Below, piece by piece: positions 11,507-24,189 of a stretch of 64,000 nt of DNA; within the stretch, counting starts at the first letter, position 1; every line of letters begins with the position of its first letter. Source of the DNA: Pezicula radicicola (lineage: Eukaryota; Ascomycota; Leotiomycetes; Helotiales; Dermateaceae). Where the stretch lies: positions 148,549 to 212,548 of the forward strand of contig PDUO01000022.1 of the NCBI GenBank assembly GCA_003008705.1. The letters run 5' to 3'. Under the pieces are notes generated by a model that saw only the letters and a list, made by a program, of their open reading frames with translations, had not been told where the DNA came from and searched no databases. The position numbers were made by a program, and so were the translations under genes.

Positions 11507-14500
11507 ATGTTCCTCTCAAGCCTTGTCCAAAAGGCTCAATCACTTATTGACCCTACTCAAGCCCTCAACCTTTCTGCATCAGATCGAAATCCAGCGAAAT
11601 CAACCCTCTTCCGCCATCAGTTTCGACTACCAGACACCCAGACACCTCTACAAGAGATCACTGCCGAGCTCACTATCTCCCCGCCAATTACCTATGCTCC
11701 AAATGCTACGCAGGGAGAGAAGGATCGAGATCGGGACCGGGGATATCATTATGCAGGAAAGCTACACCTGAGCGAGGCATACCTGTGCTTCTCAACACAG
11801 CCCACGAGCTTTCTACAAACAGCAAGCACTAGCACCTCCTCTGGATATACAGGACAAACACACGGTGCTGGGCCCGGCGGCAATGGATTTACGCTTCCCC
11901 TATGTGCCATTAGACGAGTCGAACGGCTACACAGCCAAAGTTTCCAGGTTGGAGACTCAAGTTGACCCTCTTAGATACCGTGCTGACAAGTTGTCTAGTT
12001 TGCATTGGCGATAACAACATGGAATGGACTCAGCAATGCACCTACGAATGAAACTTCCAAGACACCGGTCTATCAACAGAAAATCACAATACAGCTCGCT
12101 GGGAGTCGTCAAGCTTGCGAGAGATTTTGTGATGGGCTGAAAAGGGGTCTCAAATCTGGAGTAGGGGACGTTGGGAAGTTGAAGAGAGTCGTAGCTGAAT
12201 GCTACTCGGAATATCTTCTGCAAGGAGACGGCAAGAAAGTTGGAGAGCCGCCTGATGCTGGACTCGGAATGCAGTTTCGATACCCTGGAGATGCTAGGAA
12301 ATTGCGGGACAGGAGCAAGATGAGATTATGGGGGGAATATCTTCGAGAAAACGGACGGAACGTCACTTTGATTCGGCAGCCAACGTTCCATAAGCTAATT
12401 CGCGTTGGCTTACCCAATCGACTGCGGGGTGAAATTTGGGAGCAGACGTCTGGGTCCTTGTTTTCACGGCTTGAACAACCCACATTATATGCAGACACTT
12501 TGGCAAAATTCGAAGGTCGTGACTCACTTGCTATCGAGGAGATTGAGAAAGACTTGAATCGTAGTCTGCCCGAATACCCTGGCTTCCAGAGCGAGGAAGG
12601 TATCGGCCGCTTAAGGAGGGTTCTCACAGCATACAGTTGGACCAACGAAGAGGTCGGCTACTGCCAGGCAATGAATATTGTAGTTGCGGCACTACTCATC
12701 TATATGTCAGAATCCCAGGCATTCTTTCTGCTATCTACCCTATGTGACAGACTTCTCCCTGGATATTATTCGACCACCATGTACGGCACTTTACTAGACC
12801 AGCGAGTCTTTGAATCGCTGGTTGAAAAAACAATGCCGATTCTTTGGGACCACCTCGTTAAAGCAGATGTTCAACTATCAGTCGTTTCTCTCCCATGGTT
12901 TCTATCTCTATACATCAACTCCATGCCCCTAGTTTTTGCCTTCCGGGTTTTGGATGTCTTCTTTCTAGAGGGCCCGAAGGTTCTATTCCAGGTTGGACTG
13001 GCCATCCTACGTATCAATGGTGAAGAACTTCTAGATGCAGCCGACGACGGAGCATTCATCTCCGTGCTAAAATCGTACTTTTCGAAGCTTGATGAATCAG
13101 CACACCCCAAATCTGAGAACCCCAAACTCCGAGCTGTGACCCGCTTTCAGGAGCTCATGGTCGTTGCATTCAAGGAATTCTCGGGTATTACACAGAGCAG
13201 TATTACAGAGCAGCGCATGAAGCACAAGGATCTTGTTCTAAACAGCATAGAGAGCTTTGCAAAACGAACGTCGATACGAAATTTAGGCCCAGATAGTAAG
13301 CGGCTCAGTGTTGACGAGTTGGGTGCTTTATATGATAGATTTTACGGCATTCTATACGAACGCCAGCAGCGGAGCCAGATGATCGTTGAAGAAACTGCCC
13401 GACGTGCAAAGGCCAGCAGAGCAAGAGCAACGGAAGTGGTCACTGGTCTCGGGGAGACTCAAAGCATCGAGAAAGGTCGAGTAGGTCTAGGACCAAGTCC
13501 TACACTTATGGACTATGACGGTTTCCGAGAATTCCTTGCTGGCATTGCAAAATGGGCAGTGACAGATTCTCCTACACCGCCAGAAAAAGACAACGACAAA
13601 GACAAGCACTCATACTTTGGCAACTCCATGAGACAGAAACAGAATTCGCTTTCTCCTTGGGGATTTGGCAATCCAGAACCAGCCGATCACGAATTTATGC
13701 AAAGACTATTTCGACGGTTGGATGTTGACATGAACTCTGCTCTAAATTTGCAAAATGTAGTTACTGGTTTGGCTCAAATCAAAGGAAAGGGCGATATCAT
13801 GGGTAGTATTACATACTTTTTTGAACTTTACGACGATGATGGCGATGGAAAGGTAGACAGAGAAGGAATCTTGAGAATTTCAGAAGCTCTACTCTTCCTT
13901 TCGCGAAGAGGTCTCGAGGGTTCGTTGACGCCTTCCCAATCAATGACTGGCCTGAGCGAGTTTGAGGCAACCAATGGCAACCAGTTGGAAGGTGGCCCTA
14001 TAGGGACGACAAATGAACGCTTTCTAAACAGCGTCAGTGCCTTTATTCGAAGATGTTTTGAATATGCAGACCCAGATCATCCACAAAATCAGGATACCTC
14101 GGCCGGGTCAGGCGACAATGGTGCCTTCAGTATTGGCGATGATGAGGATGAGGACGAGGAAGATCTTTTGGATCTTGGTGATGATGCTGTTTCTAAGGTT
14201 GGCAAAAAGGAGACCGGTATTCCATCCATTCCCCCAGCGTCTGGTCAACATGCGAACAAGAGGGACGGCCAACGCACAGTCTCGAAAGCTCAATCTGAGG
14301 CTGCAAATGCTGCGCTTGACCCATCTCACCCATTGCACATAACGTTGCCCACATTCCGGATGGTTGTACTTGCAGACGAAATCCTCGAACAATTCTTCGA
14401 ATCTTCGTTCCCTGCATCGTTCCGGATTTCTGATAAAATGGTACCTGCAGGTACTGGAACAAATTCAAGTCTCACCACATTTTCCAACTTGGGATTCGGT

Positions 14501-14950
14501 CGAGCAGCAAGCGTTGCAATGTCTCAAGGTGGTGGCATGGGGGGCACGAGTTCCGCTGGTCTTGTACCTCCTGGGAAAGGACTTCGAGGCGTTCTTGACA
14601 ACATTGTTACTGATGGTATGCGGGTTGCTGCAGAAGTCAAGCGCCGCATGGACGAGGCGCAGAAAGAGATGGAGAAGAATGCCATCCACCGTCCAGAGGA
14701 TGATGAAGATGAAGACGAGGGCTACGATCCCACCCAGACATCTGGTGCTTATGGGGCCGATGCAGAGCGTAGATCCGTTCGGTCAGAAGACCGAGATCTA
14801 CTTGAAGGTGCAGATGCTGAGGCAATGAGCATAAGAGGTCAAGAGAGCACAACGACTGTCACCCATAGTAGTCTGAGCCCTGGAGCTGAGACAATTCGCC
14901 CAAGGACAGCCAGTACAGCCACACAGAAGTTCGTCGAGTTTGAGCGTTGA
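11507..14950 (+). CDS. TBC-domain Rab GTPase-activating protein with EF-hand (Gyp2/TBC1D9-type)
   Basis: Two exons (11507-11947, 11999-14950) give 3393 nt, 1130 aa. TBC proteins switch off Rab GTPases on membranes. The N-terminal part (before about residue 230) reads like a GRAM-type lipid-binding segment. The TBC domain spans roughly 285-500, with LRGEIW near 290, the arginine-finger block IEKDLNR (Arg near 335) and the glutamine-finger block YCQ near 370, so it should be catalytically competent. An EF-hand loop DDDGDGKVDREG lies near 757. The C-terminal third is disordered and acidic. This domain order matches fungal Gyp2 and animal TBC1D8/9. The start at 11507 (MFLSSLVQKAQS) is preferred over the upstream in-frame ATG at 11471, because the extra residues are not family-like. 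MITE copy 1 sits just upstream. Confidence 0.92.
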
Positions 14951-16090
14951 TTGTGTTATATCATGTGCTTTTTAAGGGTTGGGCGTGTACTGGAGTCCGA
15001 GTTGGCGCACGGCAGCGAGCATGTATCATTGGACAGTTGCTTTATAAGTTATAGAATTTTATTAAAGATTCGATCGTGTTTCCACGTCTTCACATGCGTC
15101 TTTATGCTGTTAGTGTATGGTATTATTAGGATTGACGTCTCTCAGTCATGCACTAGGGAAGGACTTGTGTCCTCCGATTCATATAGGCTAGTTTCAGATC
15201 CTATTGTAGTATTTAGTAAATATAGGTATATCTAATGAGTGCTATGTTCATTGTCGGCCCCCTTGTCCAAATTTCGTTTAGCAAATTTCAACCTGCCTAC
15301 CTACCTACTTATCACATATCCCATCGAAGGAGATACGCGCCTAGACCTGCTATTCGCCATTCATGTTTTCATCCACACCTGAGTCTGATCTAGACCCTCA
15401 ACCACGGACGTCTTCCTATCTCTATACATACTAGAATATCCTCCGCAAAATTCAGGCACTACCACTGTAACTCTATGTAAGAGTCTAGTATGACAATTAC
15501 GTAGGAGTATAGTAATTCACTTGACTTGAAGTAATCTACTCGATTTAGGTAACCCACTTAATCAGGCTACCTCTCTGACACTTTCACACAGTTTGCATTT
15601 TACGTCCAAGTGGCTCGTTTACTTCTCTAGGCGGATTTCAAAAGTAATTTGGATTATGGAGGGGGCTGTTGTTGTAGGAGAATAGGTAGCGTGTGTTGAA
15701 GAAGAAAAAGTAAGGATTTGTTGAATTTGAATGCTGTAGCGGTAATGGAAAATACAAAATTGACTTGTTGTGGGCTTGGGTTGAATTACTTACCATTGGA
15801 TCCACCAGCACGACTACTAACCACTCTCCAAACTACTATTAACTACTGAAGCCTGGTGAGGATATGAAGCGAATCAAGGGCATGCATTTATCACGAAATC
15901 ACAGTCTAAGGTAGATAGATATGTCTTCAGCTGATTTGTATGTATTTAGAGAGATCAAAGAAAACGAGAAAAAAATAGCATTCTATACAAAATATTCAAC
16001 ACAAGTGACTATATCTAGCCACCATAATAATATATCATACCTCAATTGCGTCCATCAGTTAAATATTCACATTCGTCGTCAAGTTCTCAC
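14951..16090. other. Intergenic, convergent 3' flanks with a dispersed-repeat copy
   Basis: No supported gene. Holds the 3' flanks of the TBC and kinase genes, a CCTACCTACCTACTT run near 15293-15309, and a degenerate dispersed-repeat segment around 15470-15560. Confidence 0.5.
15529..15556. repeat. Dispersed 28-bp motif, copy A
   Basis: Matches motif copies at 28408-28435 and 52118-52145 in about 22 of 28 positions against copy 52118. Core pattern AGTAA..YACT.GATTT.GGTAA. Preceded by TATGTAAGAG, which also precedes the 28408 copy at a similar distance, so the shared unit is longer than the core. Confidence 0.6.
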
Positions 16091-18662
16091 TTAGGCCTGC
16101 TGCTCATTAACGACCCTAATAAGTGTTCCCTTGACCACGAGATCCTTCACCCTTTGGTTATTCGTAAATATTGTCCGACCATTCATCATCTTTTGATGTA
16201 AAGCAGAAATTTGACATCCTTTGGTTACCAATAGCGCCTTCACTTGCGCAACGAACATATTCGATATGAGATTATCAAGCATAATAGTCTTGGTTGTTAA
16301 TCCTCTCAAAATACCTCTGGTTTGAATCATGAAAGTTATTCTAGGAATCAACTCTGCGTCCATGGGCGGAACAGGATCAATATTGACATTGATATTTTCC
16401 ATTGTGTCAGTGAGGCCAGTGTTGATGTTGAAATTGAGGGGTGCTGGGCGTGTTGGATCTACTGGGCCTTGGGCTGTTGTTTTCATCTTTAAGGGATCAG
16501 CATCCGTCCACCGAGAGTTAGGGCTGAGCCAATATGGTTTCTTATGGCTTAGGTTATCATCATCGTGGGCTGTCCTCTCGGCAACTTGTCTTTCAACTTC
16601 TCTAGCTCGATCTTGGGCTACTGCCAGTGCTGTTCTTGCTTTCTCGGATGGAGTGCCAGCTACCCAATTCATTGGTTTTGGCTCTTTTAAGGTCTTCGAC
16701 GGTTCTGGTGCGTGAAGTGTGTCTATTTGGGGGGCGGTTGTGCTGTTATTATCCGCCTTTTTGTCAGTCTGAGACGGTGGAGGCAGAATCTGACCCTGCG
16801 CGAGTGCATGTAGAGCCGCGCTATCAGGTTGATCACTGCCATCAGAAGAAACATCATTCCTATCTTTGTTGGCCTTTGAGTCAACTGCCACTGCGTCTTT
16901 TGCAGCTCGCTCCTTGGCAGCTCGAGATTCGTCCCGCCCAACTTTGGTCACCTTCACTAGTTCCTCTATATTAATACGAAGACGTTGTTCAAGAAAAAGG
17001 CAGTGTGCCACAGTGGCTATTAATGCTTTACTATACTTTAGTGTCACACCTTCTTTTTCATTGGAGACGTCTTCATCTTGTTGATCACCAACGGTCCAGC
17101 TGTATGTAGCCTTTCGATCGGCCTCAGTAAATGATGGTTTATATAGCTTCATCTTAGACCATTCCGGATGTGGGATACAGCGCATCGCGCACCACATCAT
17201 CAGGCCTACTTGCCATATGTTGGAGGCTGTTCCATATCTTAGTGCCGAGTCTTCGGAGCCAAATTGTCGGGTTTGGAAGCACATAGCACTAAGTCCAGTG
17301 CCGTTTGTCTAGTATGTATTTGTTGGTTTGACTACCAAAGGAAAGTCGGCAGGGTTCTTACTTACAATTTTGCTTTCAAGCCATGGCCTCAACAAAGTCC
17401 TATAACCTGACGAGCGATTGTAATGCCTAGCCTGCTCTGGAAGTACCCAGGACACTGGAAGTCAAAATATTAGGGTCAATTCATTTGTCCTGCATATCCT
17501 AAGTGCATATAACTTACTAGTTCCACGCCATCCACTTTTTAATTTGAAAAGAATAAGTCAGTTTACAAGTTCTACATGGCCAAGGGATAGCTTGAGTACA
17601 TACTAATCTGTCCGCCACAGTTCCTCGGTTTGTTGCTCCGGCACCATGACGAATAACGAGCTTCCCAGATCCGATATCTGGAAGAATTCAGTATCAGCGA
17701 CTCAGAGCCTGTATGGCTGACCTTGGTGACGAACCTTCATAGGAGGATAGTTGAAGTGTTCCTCATCATTCTCAGGCGAGCCGACCAGTACTGTAATGAT
17801 TCAGCACATTAGCATCACATTATCCGGAGGCTCATACCATTATCAAACCTAAAAGAGTTAGCTAACTCCCTTGAAAAAAGAAGAAAAAAAAGATCGGGAA
17901 CTAGAATATCATTCTGTAGGGTACAATATAACAGACCTATTCCCCGTAAAACAAGCGACTACGCTAGGAAAGAGACGAGGTTGACATTCTCCGTTGGGAA
18001 TACGTACTTCAGATCAAAATGAACGAAATCAGTCTTATCCCACCGCTCGACTCTCAGATCTTCATCACCGTGATGAAAAAAAGCCAATGCTCGAGCAAAG
18101 CAATAGAACATCTCCCAGAGCTTTGATTCTTCAAGCAAAAACCTATTTGCCATGCCAATTAGCAATTGTTACCCGAATATTGAAAATTTACTAACTCTTT
18201 AGATCGGTCTTGCTCCCATGCCTGTCTCCGCGCGACTTGGAGCCAAGAATGAAGACTTCCTCCTTCGCAATATTCCAGAACGAGCCTTCGCACCATTCCC
18301 GAATCGATCTGACCAGTTTCTTGGCCCTGTTCCATAATGACGTCCTTGTTGTATATTCTTGGCAGATGTTTAGTCTTAGATGGGCGAGATTGAAACGTAT
18401 TCAGGAAGTAGTTTTCCCTTTCTAATCCGATATCGTCCGCGAGCCCTTGCTTGATTACAAGCTTCGTGACTGGGTATTTGTCTTTATCTTCATCGCCTTC
18501 GTATTCCCACAGGCCTACAATTCCTTGTCCACCTTGCCCAAGGACCTTTTTTGCCTTCCATCCTGCTTCAAGATGAGGTTGGTCCCAACGTTTGAAGCTT
18601 TGAAGCCATCGCTGGGCTTCCCGTTGTTCCTGAGAGAACCCGAGGAACTGTTGCCGGTTCAT
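16091..18662 (-). CDS. Protein kinase-like protein with C-terminal ubiquitin-like domain
   Basis: Eight exons (18196-18662, 18008-18142, 17838-17848, 17735-17790, 17604-17677, 17518-17534, 17366-17454, 16091-17308) give 2067 nt, 688 aa with no frame break. The kinase fold shows a glycine loop GQGGQGIVG (42-50), Lys71 in LVIK, catalytic loop HFDLKFDN (197-204) and SDLGSS as the DFG site. RGTMSWVLPE stands in for the activation and P+1 segment. Arg of HRD is Phe, but Asp, Lys, Asn and the DLG Asp remain, so activity is possible. The last 82 residues look ubiquitin-like: TTKTIMLDNLISNMFVAQVK, then HQKMMNGRTI and a terminal GTLIRVV. The middle (about 400-600) is low complexity. Exons of 11 and 17 nt encode part of the catalytic loop and of the RGT segment. 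No substrate is known; related kinase-like genes occur in expanded fungal families. Confidence 0.8.
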
Positions 18663-21600
18663 TGGAAAATTGCAACTAAATAAATTGACTATAAGATAAA
18701 CGGTGATTATAAAACAAATGCGACGAATTCAAGCTTTGAGGGAAACATTTCGGACTTTCGAAATAGAACGGAAAAAGGTTGAATACCCACCAACAAAGAA
18801 GGCGCTAGGTCAAAGGAAACACTTTAGAGAATTGGCTTCTTTGCTCACAGACAAAGAGAGCCAGTGATTGTCCGCTTCCAAGTACGATCAAAATAATAGA
18901 CATTTGACTATCTATGTTTAAATAGGGCAATAACAATAACAAGGTATTTTTCTGCTTTGATGCTGGTGCAATAATGTGGGATCCATCTACTTGTTCTATA
19001 CAACCGTACCGTAATCTGGTACGGATTTTAAAGGGGAAGAAGCTACAAAGGCGAACAGAAGCAAGCCTATACAATTGAACGAGGCTTCATGGTATAGAAC
19101 TGGTAAAACCATCTAACTGTGTGTTTTTGTCGCAAACAGACATAGGGGTAAAAAGATGAAGCCTAAGGTAGATACTAAGGTACCTCTAGGTACGTACTTT
19201 GATATAGTCTTGTACCCTACCACATTTGGGAGGCAATGCTTGTAAGACTGCCTGATTCCCCTCAAGGCAGAAAACGTGCAAAGTACACGATACTGTAGGA
19301 CAATAAAAAATAAAAATAGACAGCGGAAGTTCAAAATCTACCGATTGAAGGGGATTTATTTCACGTGATATAAATAGACTTACGGGCTTGATCCCCGAAA
19401 CCGTTGTTAGGGTACTTTGTGCCGCAGAATGATTGGTGAGCTGCCTTGGAAGTTGGAATTCCTGTTCAAGGATGGTTGCATCATTGCCACTCCTACTGTA
19501 CCGCAATCGATAACAACAAGACATCTGATTCATGTTGAAGAAGATACTGATGGTTTGGTGATAATATTACTATATCATACCTACACCACGCAAAAAAAAA
19601 CAATAAATGACCCCTCCCGCGATAACCCCTTGAGCCTTACCCCTCCTCACAGTACCCCTCCTTAGATAGGTTATCGACAGACTTATCGCTGTGCAGATAC
19701 CCTACACCCTACATGTACTGTATGCAGGGCGACGGCCCGCAATGTCACTATTGCAGGTGCATCCTCTCAGGCTCGAATTGCCGTTCAAGTGACGCGTGAA
19801 GAGAGCACATGGCAATGTTGGCATGCCTTTCAATTGACGAGAAGTTGGTGTATGGGTGAGCCATCCTCGAGCCATTGGACATTGGAACACATTGGCCATT
19901 GGCCAGTATTGGACGATGGGACATGTGAATAATGGGGTGCTCGGAAGCAGCTGACTTGATCCTTATCTTGAAATCAACAGATGATCTGTTTCAGATTCTA
20001 CGACTGTCGCTGTCGCTGTGTGCGTGTGGGTGCAGAAAGAGTGAGACTCGTTCAATTGAGCCGGGAGCTGATGCATGGTCAGGTGCACAGGTGGGATCAT
20101 AGGAGGTTGGGTGGTTAGCTAGTGGCAAGAAGGGCGTGGTGTGCGCCCCAGTTATTCGGTTCCTGGATTGTGACATGCTTGAGCATGTCGACTACGAGAA
20201 TGCAACGGAATACCGAACCAACATCAATTACAGTAGTGCAGCAATGCTCAATTGGAAGGATACACATCATAGCGCAGTATTTTGCGAGTACGGCGCTTGA
20301 TGACGAGACAATTGACTTTCGGCGGGGGCGGCTAAGTCGATGACACGTGTAGCACGGTACAGTAGTAGGTATGTACGAAAGTATCGGAGGTAGCCTCGTT
20401 TCTCTTTAAATACCTAAGATGGGGTCCGAATTGAAGAGGAGAGCCTGGAGAGGAAGCCCACGTATTCCGCGTCGTCGTGCACCAATTGCTATTGCATGTG
20501 AAAGTGAGTTGTCGTGGAATCGTGGGAGCCTGCGGAGTACAGTACAGTACAGTACCGTAGTCTCTCTCTCTCTAAAAAAAAATACCTAATAGAGGTAGGC
20601 ACTGTAAATACTTTCATAGGCAGACAGCTCAATTTGCGTTTGCATTGAGAGGGCGCCTTGTGCATAATTGGCCTTCCTTGGAAAGTAAGAACTGTTGGCA
20701 AGGACGACAAGTCAATCAATTGGGGGCAGGCCATTGGTCTGTCTGCCCAATTGTGTTTAAGGGGATATTTTTGTAACTGAAGCAAAGCAAACAATGCCTG
20801 TGGTTAACAGATGTTTATTGTGAGATAATGCGAAAGCAGCCTTTCTTGTGTAGTGCTGGGTGAGAGAAAGATGCAGTTTGCGGTCAAGAACCCCAATCCA
20901 GACCGGGATTGATGACCCGGTCTAACGCAATGCGGTTTAGCCTCTGGCTTAGGCAACTTGTATTCTTTTTTCGAATTCTCTTCTGCGAATCTGCAGTCGA
21001 GCCTGACTGGCCTAAACATGAGTCACCAGCATCCAGTACACGTCAAAGTTCCCCCCATTGCCCTATCACCAAAAGCTGAGCTTATACGCTGACTCCATCG
21101 CCCTCATTAATCTCATCCACTTCAGAGTTCAGTCGCGCCCCCAATTGGTCAATGGGGCCTGGCCGCCACGTCCTTCTGGTGCCTTCTTCGCGCCTAATAA
21201 TGGGCCAGAAGTTAGAAGTTAGACATTAGCACTGAGGACGCAAGAGGAGGCTGTGCAGGGTGCGAACAGCGAACAGCGAACAGCGCGCCGATGAGGTGCC
21301 TCCCTAGGTGCAATATGGTGGCCATAGGTATACCATGGTCATAGCAAGCGCTCTTGCGACTCTGTTCTTGCCTACAGTAGCCGGCGCGTAGAACTAGATC
21401 ACTGGCTGTTGCGACCTCCGCTCATATGACACACCTTACCTATTGGTGTATGGCAGCCTAGGAACCATTCGCAAGGGACTCATCTTCTCTTGTCAGGTAT
21501 TTATTTATCAGCGCTCTCACACTCTCCTTCCATTCTGTTTCTGTTTCCTTCGCTCTCTCTCCCTCTTTCTCTCACAATCAAATTCATCGATTGCATTCCT

Positions 21601-21875
21601 TTCACCATCTGCAGCAATCCACCCAATCAACGACACCACCAGCATACTCTCGCATTGACTGGAATTCGCAAATCAAGACAAAGAACAACACCCCGTCTCA
21701 CGATTCAGCTGACCAACCACTACTTCATCTAACACTCCCCTCCCCTCAATCCGACGGACTCCGAAGCCCATCCACCACAAGAACGTCAACGGATTTAAGA
21801 ACGCCAATTCACCTCTACAATCCGAGCAGTTGCCACGACTTACAGTCATAAGGCGCACAAGGCGCAAACGAGTCC
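18663..21875. other. 3.2-kb gene-free stretch with microsatellites; SWIRM gene promoter and leader at right end
   Basis: No convincing gene on either strand; ORFs stay under 120 codons and are scattered. Contains a GTACA pentanucleotide run (about 20535-20555), a CT run (20561-20572) and a GCGAACA triple repeat (21262-21284). The right end (21500-21870) is C/T-rich with many CTCTC and CCACC tracts, like a fungal 5' leader. Confidence 0.55.
20535..20555. repeat. GTACA pentanucleotide run
   Basis: Four consecutive GTACA-type units, followed by GTACC. The same unit recurs near 1363, 5746, 54046 and 54421. Confidence 0.8.
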
Positions 21876-23090
21876 ATGGCCCAGGCCGCTGACAAACATT
21901 CACCATTTACCTCGAACCTGCAGCCTTCCACCACCTTCGATACCGCTCGTTCACCGACTACTCATTCTTCTACCGGTCAATTGACCTCTTCTACATCTTC
22001 TACAAGACCTCCTCCTACATCTATCAATTCAATCCTCTCTGGAAACATGGAATCCAAACCCCAATTCGATATCATGTCTACCCTCATGTCGCCTCCAGAT
22101 ATTCCCTACGATAGCTTCGGTCCCTCGGCGACTCCTCAAAAGCAGGTCTTCTCGAAACCATCTGGAGGCTTTCCTCTGTCGCCTCCTGTATCACCGTTCA
22201 CAAAGAATGACATTCCGGATGAACAGCGATCAATTATCAATAAGGACCGAGACCCAATCCTCTACCCAAGCCAGGACACACAGAATGGCTCTTCGCAACC
22301 ACCCCTCTTCGATGAGCCCGAAATTGTAGCTGCGAAGAATGTGGTGGATGGCCATCTTGCAGCGAGGGCATGTGAGATGTTCCGAGCGGCATCTCCTCCA
22401 CGTCGTGGTGAATATGAGTTGGCATTGGAGTTCAAGTCAAGAGTGGCAAAGGCATATAACGCAAACCGACAGCTATGGTTTCGGCGGGAGAGACAGTTCT
22501 TGATGGAGGACAAAGCGATTCAGTCAGGCGTGGCGAAGAGATACCACACCATTGCCCCACACCCTTCTCGACCGCGACCCCTCAATGGTGTGAGCAATAG
22601 GCCCACTACAAAAGGCGTTAAGAATGCCGGAATTGGCCCCAAACCCACCAGACGCCCGCCAGTTGTCAAACTCCCCAAACCCGACCGAGCTACAACACCA
22701 GGAGAGGCCAAGACGGCGCGTACCGATAAGGATTTTAACTCCATTCCGGACTACAGCCCTCCAGTCTCCAGCCTTCCGAACAAGCACAACTCGCTCAAGG
22801 TGGACTGGCGAGGGGCTCCAATCGATCTTAGTGATGATCCCTATTATCACTTACTCCACGAGGACGAAAGACTCCTTGCAGCCAACCTTCGTCTCGATTG
22901 CGCCACGTACCTTACCTCCAAGCGCCGCATCTTTGAGAGGCGCCGCGAATGTATTGAAATAGGCAAGGAGTTTCGGAAGACGGACGCACAGCAGGCCTGT
23001 AAGATTGATGTCAACAAAGCTAGTAAACTCTGGCAGGCATTTGACAAAGTCGGATGGCTTGATCCTTCTTGGATGAAGAAGCACATGTAA
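21876..23090 (+). CDS. SWIRM domain protein (Fun19-like)
   Basis: A single exon of 1215 nt, 404 aa. The N-terminal 250 residues are rich in Ser, Thr and Pro and look disordered, with a helical segment near 145-210 (EYELALEFKSRVAKAYNANR). The C-terminal 90 residues form a SWIRM domain: DDPYYHLLHEDERLLAANLR, then YLTSKRRIFERR, ending KLWQAFDKVGWLDPSWM. SWIRM domains occur in chromatin proteins and bind DNA or histone tails; the yeast relative with this architecture is Fun19. No further domain such as a SANT or amine oxidase domain follows, which separates it from Swi3 and LSD1 proteins. A chromatin role is inferred from the domain only. ATG at 21876 follows a pyrimidine-rich leader; in-frame Met codons downstream are less likely. 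Confidence 0.88.
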   Translation: MAQAADKHSPFTSNLQPSTTFDTARSPTTHSSTGQLTSSTSSTRPPPTSINSILSGNMESKPQFDIMSTLMSPPDIPYDSFGPSATPQKQVFSKPSGGFPLSPPVSPFTKNDIPDEQRSIINKDRDPILYPSQDTQNGSSQPPLFDEPEIVAAKNVVDGHLAARACEMFRAASPPRRGEYELALEFKSRVAKAYNANRQLWFRRERQFLMEDKAIQSGVAKRYHTIAPHPSRPRPLNGVSNRPTTKGVKNAGIGPKPTRRPPVVKLPKPDRATTPGEAKTARTDKDFNSIPDYSPPVSSLPNKHNSLKVDWRGAPIDLSDDPYYHLLHEDERLLAANLRLDCATYLTSKRRIFERRRECIEIGKEFRKTDAQQACKIDVNKASKLWQAFDKVGWLDPSWMKKHM

Positions 23091-24189
23091 GACGTCTCCG
23101 AGCTTGACATCAACTCATCGGGAGGCTGGTCTTGCCCGAGAATACAGACTCCTTTTAGGAATATCAACTGTCATAGGGACGGCTGTTATTCAATCACGAA
23201 ATTGAACGATTATTTTTCAACGACTTTTATCTCTACTTTGGGACTGCATTACGACGGTTATTCGTATTTCATTATCACAATCAGCATCGGCCTGGGGTTT
23301 CTTTTGTCACTGGAAGCCAGGTTTGGCGGTATGGGGTAAAGGGATTTGATTTATGTTCTCTGGCAAGAGAACCACTCTTCGCATATGCATTGGGCCTGCT
23401 GATACCCCCAGAGAGCCCGCCCTGCTCCACTCTCATGATCCATGATTTTCTTGGGTTGTTACACGGCATCGCTGGTTTTGCGACAGATGGGACTGTACGG
23501 AGTTTTTTTGTATTTCGGCTGGGTTTGAGTTTTGGGTACCGGATCGTCCGGCATTAGGGACGCATGCATGTGGTGCATGGCGCAGATTGACATGCGGCTG
23601 CGGATGGGTATTCGCAGGGCTTAACCCCTTGGAGTGGTATAGAAGACTTGTTCATAGATATACCATGGAGATATAAATCATATACAACCATATTTATTTG
23701 GTTCATTTCATAGCAAAATATTGCTCATTGTGGCCTATGCCTCCCTCTGGCTTTCCTTTTGTCGCTCAAACTCCAGGCTATTTGATATATTCCTCTTGGT
23801 GATCGTCTTTGAAGTGATCAGGTGTATTTCAATAAAAACTCTCTAAGTATGAATGTAGCGGTAACCAGCTATTTCTTAAAAAGAATACGGACTAGGGATG
23901 CTTATAAGAAGGATTTCATGAGTGTCAACAAGTTGTGCACTACATAATAAGTACTCCTTTGTAGTACACCTGTAGCACGTAAGTACCTAAACTTAGCTAC
24001 CAGTTGCGCCCGACCAAGGATTTAGGAACATGTCACATTATGGGAATGTAACATATCAACGGTTATATGCACATAAATCAGCAATAGAGGATCGGTAGAC
24101 ATGTTTATTTAATTAGGTGTAGAATTTGAGGGGTATCAGGGAAGGGAATTTGCAAGTATTTAAGAAGCGTTTTACTTGTATATTGTAAT
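23091..24189. other. Intergenic between convergent SWIRM and F-box genes
   Basis: 3' flanks of both genes. No gene or clear repeat seen. AT-rich from about 23640 onward. Confidence 0.5.
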
